64,000 nt of DNA from Phymatolithon calcareum. Lineage: Eukaryota; Rhodophyta; Florideophyceae; Hapalidiales. The notes under the pieces were generated by a model. That model worked only from the letters and a program-made list of their open reading frames with translations. It was not told the DNA's origin and did no database searches. Numbering within the stretch: position 1 is the stretch's first letter; each line of letters opens with the position of its first letter. Location of the stretch: positions 186,001-250,000 of the forward strand of contig OZ345352.1 in assembly GCA_977006965.1 (NCBI GenBank), written 5' to 3'. This document shows, in pieces, positions 21,935 through 32,845 of this stretch. The translations under genes were made by a program, and so were the position numbers.

Positions 21935-24768
21935 TTCAAGTTTATTTAAAAGCCCCACAGACTTCCGAAGATATGGGCAAGGCTTCCTCTGATGCTACCT
22001 ACCTTTTTGCAGCTCACGAAACGTCCACCAGTATGGCGGACGGGAAAACTAAGGACTCAAAGTACTCCTATCTCAGTCCTCTACGGGATTGCTGGTGCTT
22101 GGACTCGGCCACTTTCTGCCTTGCATTCTGCGGATTAATACAGGCCTTCTTCGTTCTCCATGCGTTCTATGAGTGTCTTACTAAATAGTAAGAGCTCATC
22201 TAGTGCCTTTTCTGTTTCCAGTCGTTTTTCTCCTTCAAGTTCGTACCCTGCTAGCGTGCGTTCAAGGGTCTCCATATGCTCTCTGGCTCTGGTGCCGAAT
22301 TCTTCAGTCATACTTGTTGTTGACACCTGTGGGAATCTTCCACAGGCATACTGTAGCGCGAGCTGTCTGTGCTTCACCTTGGGGAACTTGAGAATTGCTG
22401 GCAATTCTCTTGTCTTGTCGTATGGTATCTTTCTTTTCCGCTTCGATTCTAGGCGGTCTCCTTCCATTTCCAGAAATTTCGATCGAAGAGCTTGTGAAGA
22501 TTGGTTTGTTTGGATATGCTTTACAGCTTCACCGAACGGCTCTCAGGTCTTCATCGCGGCGATATCTTTCTTCGTGTACTGCCATTCATGTTTGTTTCTT
22601 CTTTCGGGCACTTCGTTTGAATACATACGCTCTTTCGCCTTGTTCCTTCTCAGCATTTTGAAGGCCAAAATTTCTCGTCGATGTGCGGCCGCCTGGATCC
22701 GGCACAGGAGACGGAGCCTATCCGTCCTTCCTCGGGCGAGTGGTCCGAAAACTTGATTGAAGAATGTTGCTTCTACTTCCTTGACGGCATTTTGTACGTC
22801 TTCTGTCCAGGGAGTTAAGTGCATTGCGTATTCCCAGCGTGGCTGTACTAGTGCCTTATATATCTGAATACACTTCTGTATACTCAGCCCTTTCTTGAAC
22901 ACTCCCAGTGTACGCAACTCATACACGGCCGTCCTTGCTTTCTTTAGTCGTTGCATCATTAACGTGTCTGTGACTCCTCCGGGGTCTAGGGATACTCCAA
23001 GGTACGTGACCTCCGGAACTTGTGCTAGTACCTTGTTCGCTAGCTTGAATGTCTTGCCCAATGTTTCCTCTGATTCGAGGATTTCGCTTTTCCCTTGTTT
23101 AGTGTTCCAAGTCATCTCTCGCTCTTGTGCCCATTTGGTAGCTATATCCAATAGTCCTTGAAGTGCAGCCGGTGATTTCGCAGAGAGAAGAACATCGTCT
23201 GCGAAGAGGATAGCCGGTACTTCAGCCCAGGTTTTTGATGTCCGGCTCATTCGCTCTGCGAATTCATCCATGAAGATGTTGTAGAGGCTTGGACTGAGAG
23301 GGGACCCTTGCGGGACCCCCCTGTCCACTAGAAACCAGTTCCTGTTCGCATCACCGATCGTTGCTACCCAGGATGGTGTCAAGAACGCCTCGGCCATTGC
23401 GCAGATCTCCTTGGGCAGTACTTGTCTCATTCTGTTCACCAAGTGTACTCTCGGTACTGTGTCGTAGGCAGCCTTAAGGTCCAATACTGCTACACACCTC
23501 TGATCCTCTTTTAATAGCTCGGTAGCTCTTACGATGGCCAGTTCAGTGCTCTTCCCCTTTTGGAACCCAAGCTGATACCAGTGGTTTGAGTATACTGTGC
23601 GCAGCTTCATATCAATAGCTGTCTCAATAATTTTCCTTGCGTGGCTCAGCAAGGAAATCGGTCGGTAGTTTCCGGGGTCCTCGTGTGCCCCCTTCTTGTG
23701 TATTGGGACGAGGAGCGCCTTCTGCCAGTGCAGAGGCGTGTCTCCACACCTCCCGCAGGCCTCCCACAAGGCTGTAATCACTTCGGCGTTGAGCGATATA
23801 TCGATTTTTAGCATTTCAGCCTTCACCTCGTCTAGGCCTGGTGCCTTTCCGTTTGGTGCTTTACGGATAGCCGCTTCAATTTTTGTCCTCATGTCCTCTG
23901 TGCAGGAGAATTTTCTTAGTCCGGGTTGCCACTTTTCGGTGCTATGGCATGTCGCTGATATATGGCCTGAGAATTTAGCGCAATTCATGGGCCTTCCTGT
24001 CATCTCGCTTCTTAGCTTTCTTCTTCGAATTTTCTTTTTCATCTTGGCAAGTTGCTTCAAAGCCGCTGGTCCATCCTTCTCCTCGAGCTCAGCAATGTAT
24101 TCTTGATACTGCTCTTTCTTCCTCTTGTTCACCAAGGTTCTGATTTGGTACTTGCACTCGTGGTAACGACCCCAGTCTTCCTGTGAGTGGGATGATCTGG
24201 CTTTCTGGTAAAGTTTCTTTCGCTTCAGTGCCATTTTGTCGAGCTCTATGTTCCAAAATGACTTATAGCGTGCCGGTGTGCGTTTTCTAGTTCTCCACGG
24301 ATGACACCATGTTTTAACAAGTCTCTTGTACCCCTGGTGTAGATCTCTTGCATTGCTGCACTTTTTGAGGTCTTCGATGACTCCGGGAATGCCTTCTTGG
24401 TACTTACGAAGCGCGAATTCTTTCTTGGATTCTTTTCTTGACTTTCCTCCGAGGTCTACAATCTCCCTTGAGAAATTGGACTGTAGGAAATCCGATATTG
24501 ACATCTGATAATTTCTTTTGGAGCCGCAAATACAGCTCGCAGCTCTGCAACTCTCACTGATCTGCGCTGCTGATCTGAGCCGAAGACCGAGGCACAACGA
24601 CTGGGTACGACTCAGTTCTATTGGGCGGGAAAGCCGTTCTGCCGGCTTGAATGTGTACATCAGGTAGCAAAGCGGAAAATCGTAGCATCCCGGAGGGCGA
24701 GTGGACGTGTATGGCGCTGTTGACGGGTCAGCATATATACGACTCTTGGCGTGACACGTTTTCGACAT
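21935..24768 (-). mobile_element. Non-LTR retrotransposon (LINE), 5'-truncated
   Basis: This is the most complete LINE here: an 877-codon frame (22135-24768) followed by about 190 bp of 3' UTR, ending in CTTTTAAATAAA and a short A-rich tail at about 21935. The 3' UTR is shared with fragments at 59060-59165, 44636-44700, 52650-52700 and 60928-60960. No apurinic endonuclease domain is seen upstream of the RT, so the 5' part of the element is missing. Confidence 0.85.
22135..24768 (-). pseudogene. LINE ORF2-like reverse transcriptase with one in-frame TGA
   Basis: The frame from 24768 stays open for 741 codons to a TGA at 22543-22545, then continues in the same frame to a TAA at about 22135, so one nonsense codon separates two parts. 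The first 320 residues are a basic linker (KRKKLYQKAR, KKKIRRRKLR). The RT domain follows with LLVPIHKKG and NYRPISLL, then LDLKAAYDTV (first catalytic Asp), GVPQGSPLSPSLYN and FADDVLLSAK (catalytic Asp pair). Next come RWEYAMHLTPWT and QVFGPLARG, and a C-terminal module of about 110 residues (KRKRKIPYDKTRELPAILKF then KHRQLAL). The copy at 18.2 kb has Arg at the TGA position. RT motifs look intact, but the element could not make a full protein without readthrough. The N-terminal methionine is arbitrary because the 5' end is truncated. Confidence 0.92.
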
Positions 24769-24769
24769 T

Positions 24770-25055
24770 AATTTTCGAATTCCACGATTTCTTGAGCCTT
24801 ATTCTAGGCAACAATGCCCATGCACTGGCCTCATGTCGTTAAGAGCGCTGTTGGAAGTGAACAGAAAGAACCAGCCAGCGAAGTCCACCTACCTGCACAG
24901 TGAACAGCGCGCTGCTCGTCAACCAATGAATAGCCGAGCTCTGCGTGGTGACCGACAGAAAAGCTAGGCGTGACAGTGCTGTTCGCCTGCCCCAACGCTT
25001 GGGATACGTATTGTGTTTCAAATGAGGGAATCTGAAGCATATTTAGCTTCAGCTA
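24770..25055. other. Gap upstream of the LINE
   Basis: Nothing recognisable was found. The short minus frames at 24831-25040 are unsupported. Confidence 0.3.
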
Positions 25056-25059
25056 TTTG

Positions 25060-25640
25060 TTGCCTTCGTGTTCTCTCTCGTTTTGAAACAGCTGAGAACA
25101 GGAGAATAGTGTTGATACTGAGAATGCTCGAAAGGCAAAAGGCACGTAAGATGAGCCAAATGGGGGCTCGAAGAGAAATCAAAGACTAGGAAGAACTACA
25201 ATAGGTTGGGCGAGACATCCACGCAATGATGCGACATGCTCAATTCGAAAAGGCGCTGGAATATCTCAAGAACAAAATATCAGTTAAGTCCTGAAAGGCA
25301 TCTCTATTCAAGGATGAAGGTGATTCTTTGGAGCTAAACAGAAAGCGAAATATACCATATGATATTCCCGAGGCTATCCCAGTGATCTTAAGGCTACCAA
25401 TTGTAAGACATCGCCAACTGGCAGCGAAATGGACATTTGGAAGTTTTCCCGCTCTGAGTGCGACAAGGCTAGAAGAAAAATTTGGCACGAGTGTGCCATT
25501 TCTAATGGACATCGTTGACGATCACTTATCAAGATATCACCTGACCAAAGAGGAGACCAATATGACTGATCATGCACTGGATCAGTTACGTTTCTTCACT
25601 ATTGCGTTTTCTGATGACACGGAATGATTTTGGAACTCCA
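25060..25640 (+). pseudogene. LINE 3' fragment with C-terminal module
   Basis: The plus strand reads RMLERQKARKMSQ near 25120, then after frame changes NRKRNIPYDIPEAIPVIL near 25335 and RHRQLAAKWTFGSFPAL near 25410, ending with a HALDQLRFFTIAF segment and a stop at 25627. This is the same C-terminal module as the 22-24.8 kb LINE but from a distinct subfamily that also includes 8.7 kb, 25.8 kb and 39.7 kb. Confidence 0.8.
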
Positions 25641-25813
25641 AGCTTTTCCCCATCTTCCAGAAGCGGTTTTCCGAGCAAGGATTGCCACAGGAGTATAGTG
25701 ACCAGCTGCTGTAGAGAGTGGCAACTGAAATGCAACTCCCTTACAGTCTCAAGAGTTTTACTGAGACCGTAAAATCAACAACAAATTACAAAAACTGCTG
25801 CCAACATGTATTC

Positions 25814-26250
25814 GACGTAGAAGAGCTCAAATGTGTTGGACCACCTCAAGAACAAAATTTCGGCAAAGTCCTTAGGAGCATGGCTATTAAAAGATGAATA
25901 TGATTCCCTGGAGCCGAACAGAAAGCGAAAATACGGAAGGGTATCCCTGTAGTCCTAACGCTACCGAAAGTATGACATCGCCAATTGGCAGCTAACTGGA
26001 CATTTGGTAGGCTTCCCGCTCTGCTAGAAGGAAGATTTGTTATGAGTGTGTCATTTCTCATCATCGTTGTCGACCACATATCAAGATATCACTTAGCCGA
26101 AGTGGAGACCAAGATGACTGATCAAGCACTGGACAAGGTTTTCGTCTTTAGTATTCTGTTTTATGATGACATGGAATTATTTTCGAGCTCCAAGGTTCTG
26201 TCCCATCTTTCAAAGGGGAGCTGTGCCGCTAATATTGCAACAAGAGTATA
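25814..26250 (+). pseudogene. LINE C-terminal module, copy inside the duplication
   Basis: NRKRKYGR... then RQLAANWTFGRLPAL and TDQALDKVFVFSILF parallel the module at 25.3 kb. Frame changes interrupt it. The matching copy at 39737-40393 contains a retroposon insertion. Sequence TTGTGTCCCAATT and onward, after 26250, has no coding signal. Confidence 0.75.
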
Positions 26251-27189
26251 GTGAGTAGCTGCTGTAAAAAGTTTCAACTGTATACGCAAATTCTTAAATA
26301 TATCGACGCTTTATTTATCGTAAATATGTAGATTTTGTTGAGAAGGTGCAATGTGTCCCAATTGAAGGCAAGTCGGCACCTCTACTTTATCGTCGATTTT
26401 TCTTCTTTCTGTTCTTACTGAACTGCGCGTCTTGATTTTTTTTAATTCCTTAATCTTTCTTCAATTCTGGCTTTTCTTTGACTTCTGTTCGTTTCTTTGA
26501 TTCTGGCTTTTTGTGATACTGGTTTATGCTTGAAAAGGGCCACTCCTGGTTCTTGCTTGTACGTTTCCGGCTTGATCCTCACCTCAGCGCTTGTCTACTT
26601 TTTCGAAGCCTATCTTGCAGATTTGATGATTTTCTCGACCATGCTCCTAAATTGTGGTCCCTCCCCACGCTCTCGTTGTCTCCACAATAAGAACCATTTT
26701 TGTATTTGTCAACCTTTGCGTCGAAATAGTCCTTTTCTTAGTCTCTTTCAGTGTTACTGCGTTGAGAACGAGCTCGTTATATAGAGACGCCTACGCTCAG
26801 CGTTACCATTATTCACATGACCGGTACAGAGATTCGAAAAAACTTCCAAATCTTTTCGAGAAAATCCTATATGTGTTCTATTGAGTAATCTTTAGTAAGT
26901 CATAAGCAAGCGAGAATAGACTAAGGAGGATGAGAGGAAAGTAGCTAGAGCGATCAATATCATTCTGAATCTGCAGACTAAGAATAAGCCGGAGCAGAAT
27001 CAAAGTGCCATTTAACTTCCAGTTCGGAAGCTGGCCATGTTTACAATAAAATATAATACTTCGAAGAGCCTTTAGTGACATTGAATTCCCATTTCCAGGA
27101 TTAGTGACAATGACGTGCTAGTTTTCATATTAGCTATACAGAATTTCTGTTTTGCAAATTAGTGACAGTGACGTGAAAATAAGCGACAC

Positions 27190-27580
27190 TGAAAATATTT
27201 AGCGCTTAAAATATGCCTCCCGTTCAAGCCGCCACTTCGGAGACGAGGGGGAGCACCTGTACCAGCTCTGGAGAGGCAAAAAGCTCTGTATTCAAATGCA
27301 TATATGATAGCTCGCCAATTGTGCTTCGGCGCAGGACCGACATGGGAAACGCAAGCTTCCCCTTGCGCACCGCCACCCGGAGACCGACTCTGCTTCCCGC
27401 GGTGGCGCTCCCTCCGTCACATAGACTATGTAGCCGAGCAACTTCGTCACCTCTCCTCATCTGTCATACTCCGAGCTTCAGATTCGTACACCCATCTCAC
27501 GCACTTTGACATAGATTCATATTTTTTCCTTTCCGCGCCGGACCGGTAACAAGCCCGGGCTCCGCCAATCTTATCAACTT
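27190..27580. other. GC-rich stretch within the duplication
   Basis: Frames are open on both strands (27213-27509 plus, 27224-27460 minus), but the copy at 42280-42560 carries indels that break different frames. There is therefore no evidence of selection for coding. The copy at 42.6 kb has a 51-bp insertion after CTCACGCACTTT. Confidence 0.4.
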
Positions 27581-27976
27581 TTTTCCGAACCTGGTCGGAA
27601 CCCGGCAGGAAGTGTCTTCCCCTTGAGCAGGTCGCTCAAGCGAAACATATTCTTTCGAGCTTCATCCTAAACATTTCTCACGAGGTTCCCTACATCCTCA
27701 GCGCCCTTATCCTTCTCGTCGATATACGTGCACAGGCTGTACACCTCGCACCCACTTTTCGTCACAGCTTCATTCTCATTTAGAGGAAGCACTGACAGAT
27801 ACTCCAAGCTATGGTCAACTTGGCGGCCTTCCGCCGAGATGGAAGGTCGGATGTAGAGTCAGATTCAGTTAGTGTTGCAGTAATATACACATGAGAATAG
27901 AAGTGGGGACAAAACCACGTTTATGTGTCTGCTTTATGCAGCTTAGTATTGTTACAGTCGGCCACTCTATCTTCTC

Positions 27977-28260
27977 ATGCTGATGTGTATACAGTCACCA
28001 ATCGGGCAAAGCGAGAATATAAGCGACATGTATAACCTTGGGAGCTTACAACTAAGTGGAGAGGAAGATGGTCTGCGTGACCCACATCAAGCTGTGGAGC
28101 GTTTAACCTTAGCAATCCATGAAAACCGAGATTTGTCTTCTAGGGATAGCCCTGAAATTTTTGCTACTATGCGAGGCTAAGAGCATAGCAATGGACCGTT
28201 TCCGTGCTGTAGATCTTTACATTTCAGCTATGCTTTTCGGTAGAGATGTATGCCCTATGA
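27977..28260 (+). pseudogene. Sel1-like repeat protein fragment
   Basis: The frame gives SDMYNLGSLQLSG...DPHQAVERLTLAI, which fits a Sel1-like repeat (an alpha-helical solenoid with A..LG.L...G....D...A......A pattern). After a frame change near 28190 it reads AVDLYISAMLFG, the start of another helix. The duplicate at 43131-43400 has the same break. Sel1 repeats mediate protein-protein contacts; this fragment is too short to assign a role. Confidence 0.5.
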
Positions 28261-29254
28261 GAAAGTAGGAAACAATTACTCTCGCAAGACGTGAAGGGTG
28301 TACAACCAGATCCCCGTGGTGGCGCTGAGTGCACACCCACTCTATCATGGAGTGCTGCGATTCTCGATCCAGAAGTCTTACGCATTTGAATCGTTTTTAT
28401 CTTTGAGGGAGCTACAGAAAAAACAATGGTAGAGCGCATCCGACATGCCAAGGTCGCACTGTGTCAACTGAGATCGATCGGTATACCATTGAGAAAGCAT
28501 AGTCCCTTGAAAGCAGCCAAGACATAAATCAACCAAAATGGCAATACCCCGTGCACCTGCCCCCGCGCACTGCAAGAATACGTACAGCCATTGCAGAAAC
28601 TGAGAGGAAATTTCTCGCACTTCCCGTTTTGGAGTCCCAGCTGAGCGCTGTGATTCTAGTGCTTCTGTCCGAGTAGCTTATTAATGGCGTGCTCAATAAC
28701 CATTTTTACTTATCTCAGGCCTTGCTTATGCGCTGACTGTCAGTGACACCAACTGGCGCTAGATATACTCCTTGATATGGAGACTCTGAGTGATTTCTGA
28801 AATAGGCCGCGCATCACCGCAAGAACCTGATTTCCTGATATACATATCATATTTTGGATGCCCTAGATCCGAGATACAGTACTCTGCTGAAGGAATCGTG
28901 GACAACATACGAGTAGGAAGACTTAGAAGGTGCAATGGACAGGTTGAGGGATCACTGGATACAAGTGCTCAGCAAAAACACAATGCTGTAGAACTGAGGA
29001 AGCAGTAGGAAGCATATCATGTGCTCCCCACGCCTTTCTTTATTGTAAGCTTCAAATGGTGATGGATTCAGGATAGCTGACTTGAAATAAACAGAAACTG
29101 GCTCGAGGATTGGACCACAAGCCCCGAGATGAATAGTTTAGTTTCCAACTTACTCTACTGTAGAACAGGAGACACAGGGAACGACAATAGAGCCCTCTTC
29201 AGCAGCGATATACGTATCGGTAACAATGCATGTCACTGCAGTAGACAGAGTGAA

Positions 29255-29362
29255 CCCTAACTATCTACCAAATGGGCCACGCCGTAGGGACCTCCCGAGC
29301 TTAATGGCCCAGAGGGCCGGTCCAGCTTCGGTCGTCCCCCATTTGGTGGACAGTTTAGGTTT
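29255..29362. mobile_element. Small foldback element
   Basis: A 108-bp segment runs from CTAACTATCTACCAAATGGG to its near reverse complement CCCATTTGGTGGACAGTTTA. Between them is a GC-rich core with GGGACCTCCCGAGC and CCAGAGGGCCGGTCCAGC. The same termini occur at 44408-44515, singly near 19337, and inside the larger foldback at 45.5-46.1 kb. There is no coding capacity. It probably moves with a transposase supplied elsewhere. Confidence 0.65.
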
Positions 29363-29879
29363 ACTCCCGCAAGCCTCGCTATCTATCTATAGCGTCTCGA
29401 ACACAGAAAAGCTAGACTGGTGATCTTCTTTTCGATTCATGATACCATTTCAATATAGTAAGCGGCTTTATTGAGATGAAACATTGGGTAGCAAGAAAGA
29501 AAGCCCAGCAATATGTTAAGCACATATGCTTCTGGCATGCAATTTTCTCATTTGACTTAATAAGACGAACATTACGACTTGAAGATCGCTCGACAAAAGT
29601 CATTTTCTTCTCCAGGGTACATTGGGGCTCCCTAGTTTTTTGTTGAGTGTTCTAGTTCCCCCCACGATATAGTTTACATTGAATAACATTGCAAGAACAA
29701 AGACTGAGAACTGCTTGCATAGCGCAGAAAAGCACGGTAAGCGGTGGACGGTTTATTCTAAAGTTTTGTACCCACTATCCACAAACGCCGCGGTCCGTTT
29801 TTGTGACTCCGGAAACGCCAAGAATATTGCTACGGAGGGGCCGCGCCAATCGTGTCGCGTCGATTGCGATACGCTGGAG

Positions 29880-30050
29880 AGCACAGCCACCACCGGGGTC
29901 GGACGGCGTATTTTGCAGAGGCGCCAACAAGGCCTACACTTCCCGGGGGGCACGGCGCAGCAGCCAGGCGCTGTATTTTGCAGAAGTGGCCGGCGCCGCG
30001 TGAGTCCAACAGCAGGTTAACGGCAGCCGGACGGCGTATTTGGCACAAGA
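29880..30050. repeat. Imperfect GC-rich repeat
   Basis: The motif GACGGCGTATTTTGCAGA recurs three times with variation (near 29902, 29968 and 30029), at a spacing of about 60-66 bp. In one minus-strand frame it gives recurring K-x-I-R-R-P/L-like peptides. It could be the remains of a repeat protein, but no partner was found elsewhere in the window. Confidence 0.45.
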
Positions 30051-30089
30051 CGTAGCAAAGAGTCCACTTTCCTCTAGCGTTTCAAACGG

Positions 30090-31903
30090 ACAATTCATTT
30101 TCGTCCTTGTTCACCGCAGCTGCAGAATGCTTCAACTTCGACGCGCTGACTGTACGTCTGTAAGCGATGCTTGCACATACATCGCAGAGTAGGCCCCTTG
30201 CCTCTTTGCGCAGTTCCCATGTTCTCTACTCTCCCCGAAGTACTCTTCAACTCCGATACGGCGACACTTATCGCATGCCGTGGCCATTTTACAAACCGGT
30301 CTTGCTCGCTTTCGTCTTCAATCACCTGTCCAGCATTTCCTCGAGCAACGTGCGACTCGTGATAAAAGACAACCACGTCTGCATCTTTATCGTCTCTTCC
30401 TGCTCGACCAGCTCCTTGCCAGTACTCGATCATGCTTCGAGCTCCTCCAGCGAACACAACCATTCGGACATCCGGCGCATCCACCCCTGTCATATACCCT
30501 TCCGTGCAGACCATCACAAACAGCCCCTCCTTGTGCGACCGCCAAGCTGCGTCGCTGGCTTTTTTCTCGTCGTCATCCAGCTTAGAATGGTACAATTTCA
30601 CGACAGTCTGAAATCCGGTTTTCAGCTTATCAAACTCCTTCTTCACACGCGCAAAAATTTCGAAGGCGTCATTCCTTGCAAGACATGCAACCACTAATTT
30701 TGAAGTATTCCCAAACGCTCCCGCACCGTAAGCTGTCCCATGAATAGTAACACAGTGATACACAGCATTTAGCAGCAGCTGTCGCCGACCGTCCTCCAGA
30801 ATCTTCACCAACTGCCGCAAGTTTCTTCTTCCCACTTCCCCTCGTACCACCACCATATCCTCCTCATTGCATCCTGTCGCCACCACTATCCGCTGCACTT
30901 TATCTCGCATCTCCAAGCGTCGCAGGACCGACGAGTACGTTTCCTGGTGCAGGTCTTCTGGCCGAACGAGAATTGCCTTCAATCCCTGTAGCGCATTGAC
31001 ATCGACCTCCTTCAGGAGCAGCGCCTTCAGCCCCTCTCTTTGAAAACTCGCCATTGCTTCGTCAATCAACGCCCGGAGCGGGGATACCCAGATGGTTATC
31101 TTGTGCTCATCCTACATCGGGGCTTGTACGACGGCCGTTTTTCCACCTCCCGTAGTCAGAATAACAGCAACGTCTCTTTCTCCCTGCCACACGACCTCCA
31201 TCGCCCGCCTTTGATCAGCACTTTTGAAACTTGCATTGTCCTTCTGCGTGGATCGCCGAAGCCCTTGAAGCATGTTAATTTTTTTCTCGCACTCTGTTGG
31301 TGTTTTCTCGAACCGGTCTTGTACCGAATACTCTACTTCCATTTGCGCTTCGGCGCCAATCTCTTCGTTGCAAACGAGCCTTCTCGGCCCCGCTATACCA
31401 TCAAAATTCGATGGCAGGTCATGTTGCATCTCCAGCACCTTCGAAGACGAGAAGATCTCCTTTGAGCGCGAGACAGTGCATGGATTCGCTGGTGGTATAG
31501 TCACAGACGACCCAATTGGTGTAGTTTCGTTCAGCAAGCTCAGAACTCCCTGCAGCTCAACCTCGGTCAGCAGACTGTTGAAAATCCTTTTTGTCTCCGC
31601 ATTCAGCGCGCTTCCTTGTCGTCCTCTGTCAGATGCCTTCGTTACAGAAGAGATAGATGGGGCTAGGACAGGCTTTGAGGAGAGGCCAGCCGTCAATAAC
31701 CGAGAGACTTCGCTGCTTCCTCCACACTCCGCCGGAAACCACTCAGGTGCCGGCCGGAGCCCAAGATCCACATGCCATATTATCGACGCCTTTCGAAACA
31801 TTCCGATCTCCGTGTCTTCCGACACTTTTCCTCCTCCGCCGAAAATGCCCACCCAGTGCACCCTCAAAAACATTGCGACAACAGCAGTGCGAGGAGCAAT
31901 CAA
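30090..31903 (-). pseudogene. RecQ-like (superfamily 2) helicase, copy 1
   Basis: One minus-strand frame runs from 31903 to 30095 with a single TAG at 31112. The N-terminal 200 residues are unassigned. Then come DQRRAMEVVWQGERDVAVIL, Walker A TTGGGKT, WVSPLRALIDE (motif Ia), RPEDLHQETY, CTEGYMTGVDAPDVRMVVF (motif V) and EYWQGAGRAGRD (motif VI). The DEAH motif II and motif III are missing: 48 codons between RIVV and ATGC are deleted in frame compared with copy 2. A Cys cluster near 30250 (CDKCRR ... NCAKRQGA) is the RecQ zinc-binding region, now out of frame through a one-base loss. The organisation resembles subtelomeric TLH-type RecQ helicases of fungi by motif pattern only. The TAG is TAC (Tyr) in copy 2, so it is a nonsense mutation. 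Non-functional. Confidence 0.88.
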
Positions 31904-32330
31904 CGGTTCGTCTGATAAAAGTTTGTTACATTCTCAACGATATCCACAACGCTATCCACGCGCCGTCGATAGAAAAATTCATTCACATGTTCGATAAGGA
32001 ATTGCAGTCTTTTTTTCTCTTCCAATTCGCACAAACCTGGGTTTTAAGAAAAAATAAACATTGAGCTCGCACATTGGTGCAAAGTTTACAAGTCCGCAAC
32101 CGGTCGATAGTAACTCTTACAGCTTCAATTGTTATCCGCATGGTCCACTTTTAGCACGGCCGACATGGTCTCCCGCGTCCTCCCACATGAGGTATAGTTC
32201 GTCATGGGTGTTGAAGGGTTAACTCAACAAAAACAAAACATGTGTCAACTCGAAGAAATACTGCAGGTTTGGAAAGATCGCGCGCAGCGGGGACGGGCGC
32301 TGTCGCATCAGCCGCAGTCTCAAGACAACC
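31904..32330. other. Gap between helicase copy 1 and Sel1 fragment
   Basis: No domain was recognised. The helicase frame may extend 5' into this region through a frame change, but nothing supports it. Confidence 0.3.
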
Positions 32331-32333
32331 CTC

Positions 32334-32690
32334 CTACTCGCGCCTCCGGAGTGACTCTTGTAGACCCGCTGATTCTGAACGACTAGCACAGAATAGCGAA
32401 CAAATTTTGTCAGCAAAATTATAACCAATGCCAACGTCCCGTTCTTGAGCCAATCTCGCGAATTTATTCATGGCGCGCACATCATCGCCCTTCTCGATCG
32501 TTTCATTGTAAAGCTCCACCGAACGAAAGGTGTTTTTTGGTACACCTTCTGCTCCCTTCTCGAGCAATACCGCAAGGTTAATCATGGAGTCTATGTCGCA
32601 CATCGTGCATGGATTGAGGTTACCCAGATGCCACGGTAAGTTTTCAAAGCTGTCTGCTGTTCAACAAGACTGAACGTAGGTCTGTGATGT
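32334..32690 (-). pseudogene. Sel1-like repeat protein fragment
   Basis: The 89-codon frame has DIDSMINLAVLLEKGAEGV, PKNTFRSVELYNETIEKG and DDVRAMNKFARLAQE. This is the classic Sel1-like repeat layout: a NLA.LLE.GAEGV turn, a helix with A..LY..AI..G, then D..AM..LA.L. Slightly more than one repeat remains, with a possible extension upstream (WHLGN near 32640). The downstream frame is not repeat-like. It is unrelated in position to the Sel1 pieces at 28 and 43 kb but probably from the same protein family. Confidence 0.6.
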
Positions 32691-32845
32691 GAACGATTCG
32701 GATTGAGCACAATGTCGGTCTTATATTTTAGCAGCCAGCCGAGACATAGCTGTGTTATTAGAGGTGAGGTCACTCGGACATTCAAGAACACCAATCAAGG
32801 GGAAGAAGATGACATTTTGCGTGATTGCATTAGTAGGACCGAGAC

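Larger units (their letters stand above)
25814..29670. repeat. Segmental duplication, copy 1
   Basis: This block matches 39737-45035 over essentially its whole length at roughly 93-97% by eye, from GACGTAGAAGAGCTC at the left to CCCACGATAT at the right. Copy 2 is longer because of extra insertions (189 bp, 920 bp, 51 bp and about 215 bp). Copy 1 therefore gives the empty sites. The block contains a LINE tail, an AT-rich region, a GC-rich stretch near 27.2-27.6 kb, a Sel1-like fragment and the LINE-3'/foldback repeat. Confidence 0.9.

Noticed and set aside
22135-24768. 741-codon protein as a host gene
   Set aside because: It has LINE reverse transcriptase motifs, a LINE-type 3' tail and many truncated relatives here.
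31272-31997. 241-codon plus-strand frame opposite helicase copy 1
   Set aside because: It is a shadow of the helicase frame, and copy 2 does not keep it.
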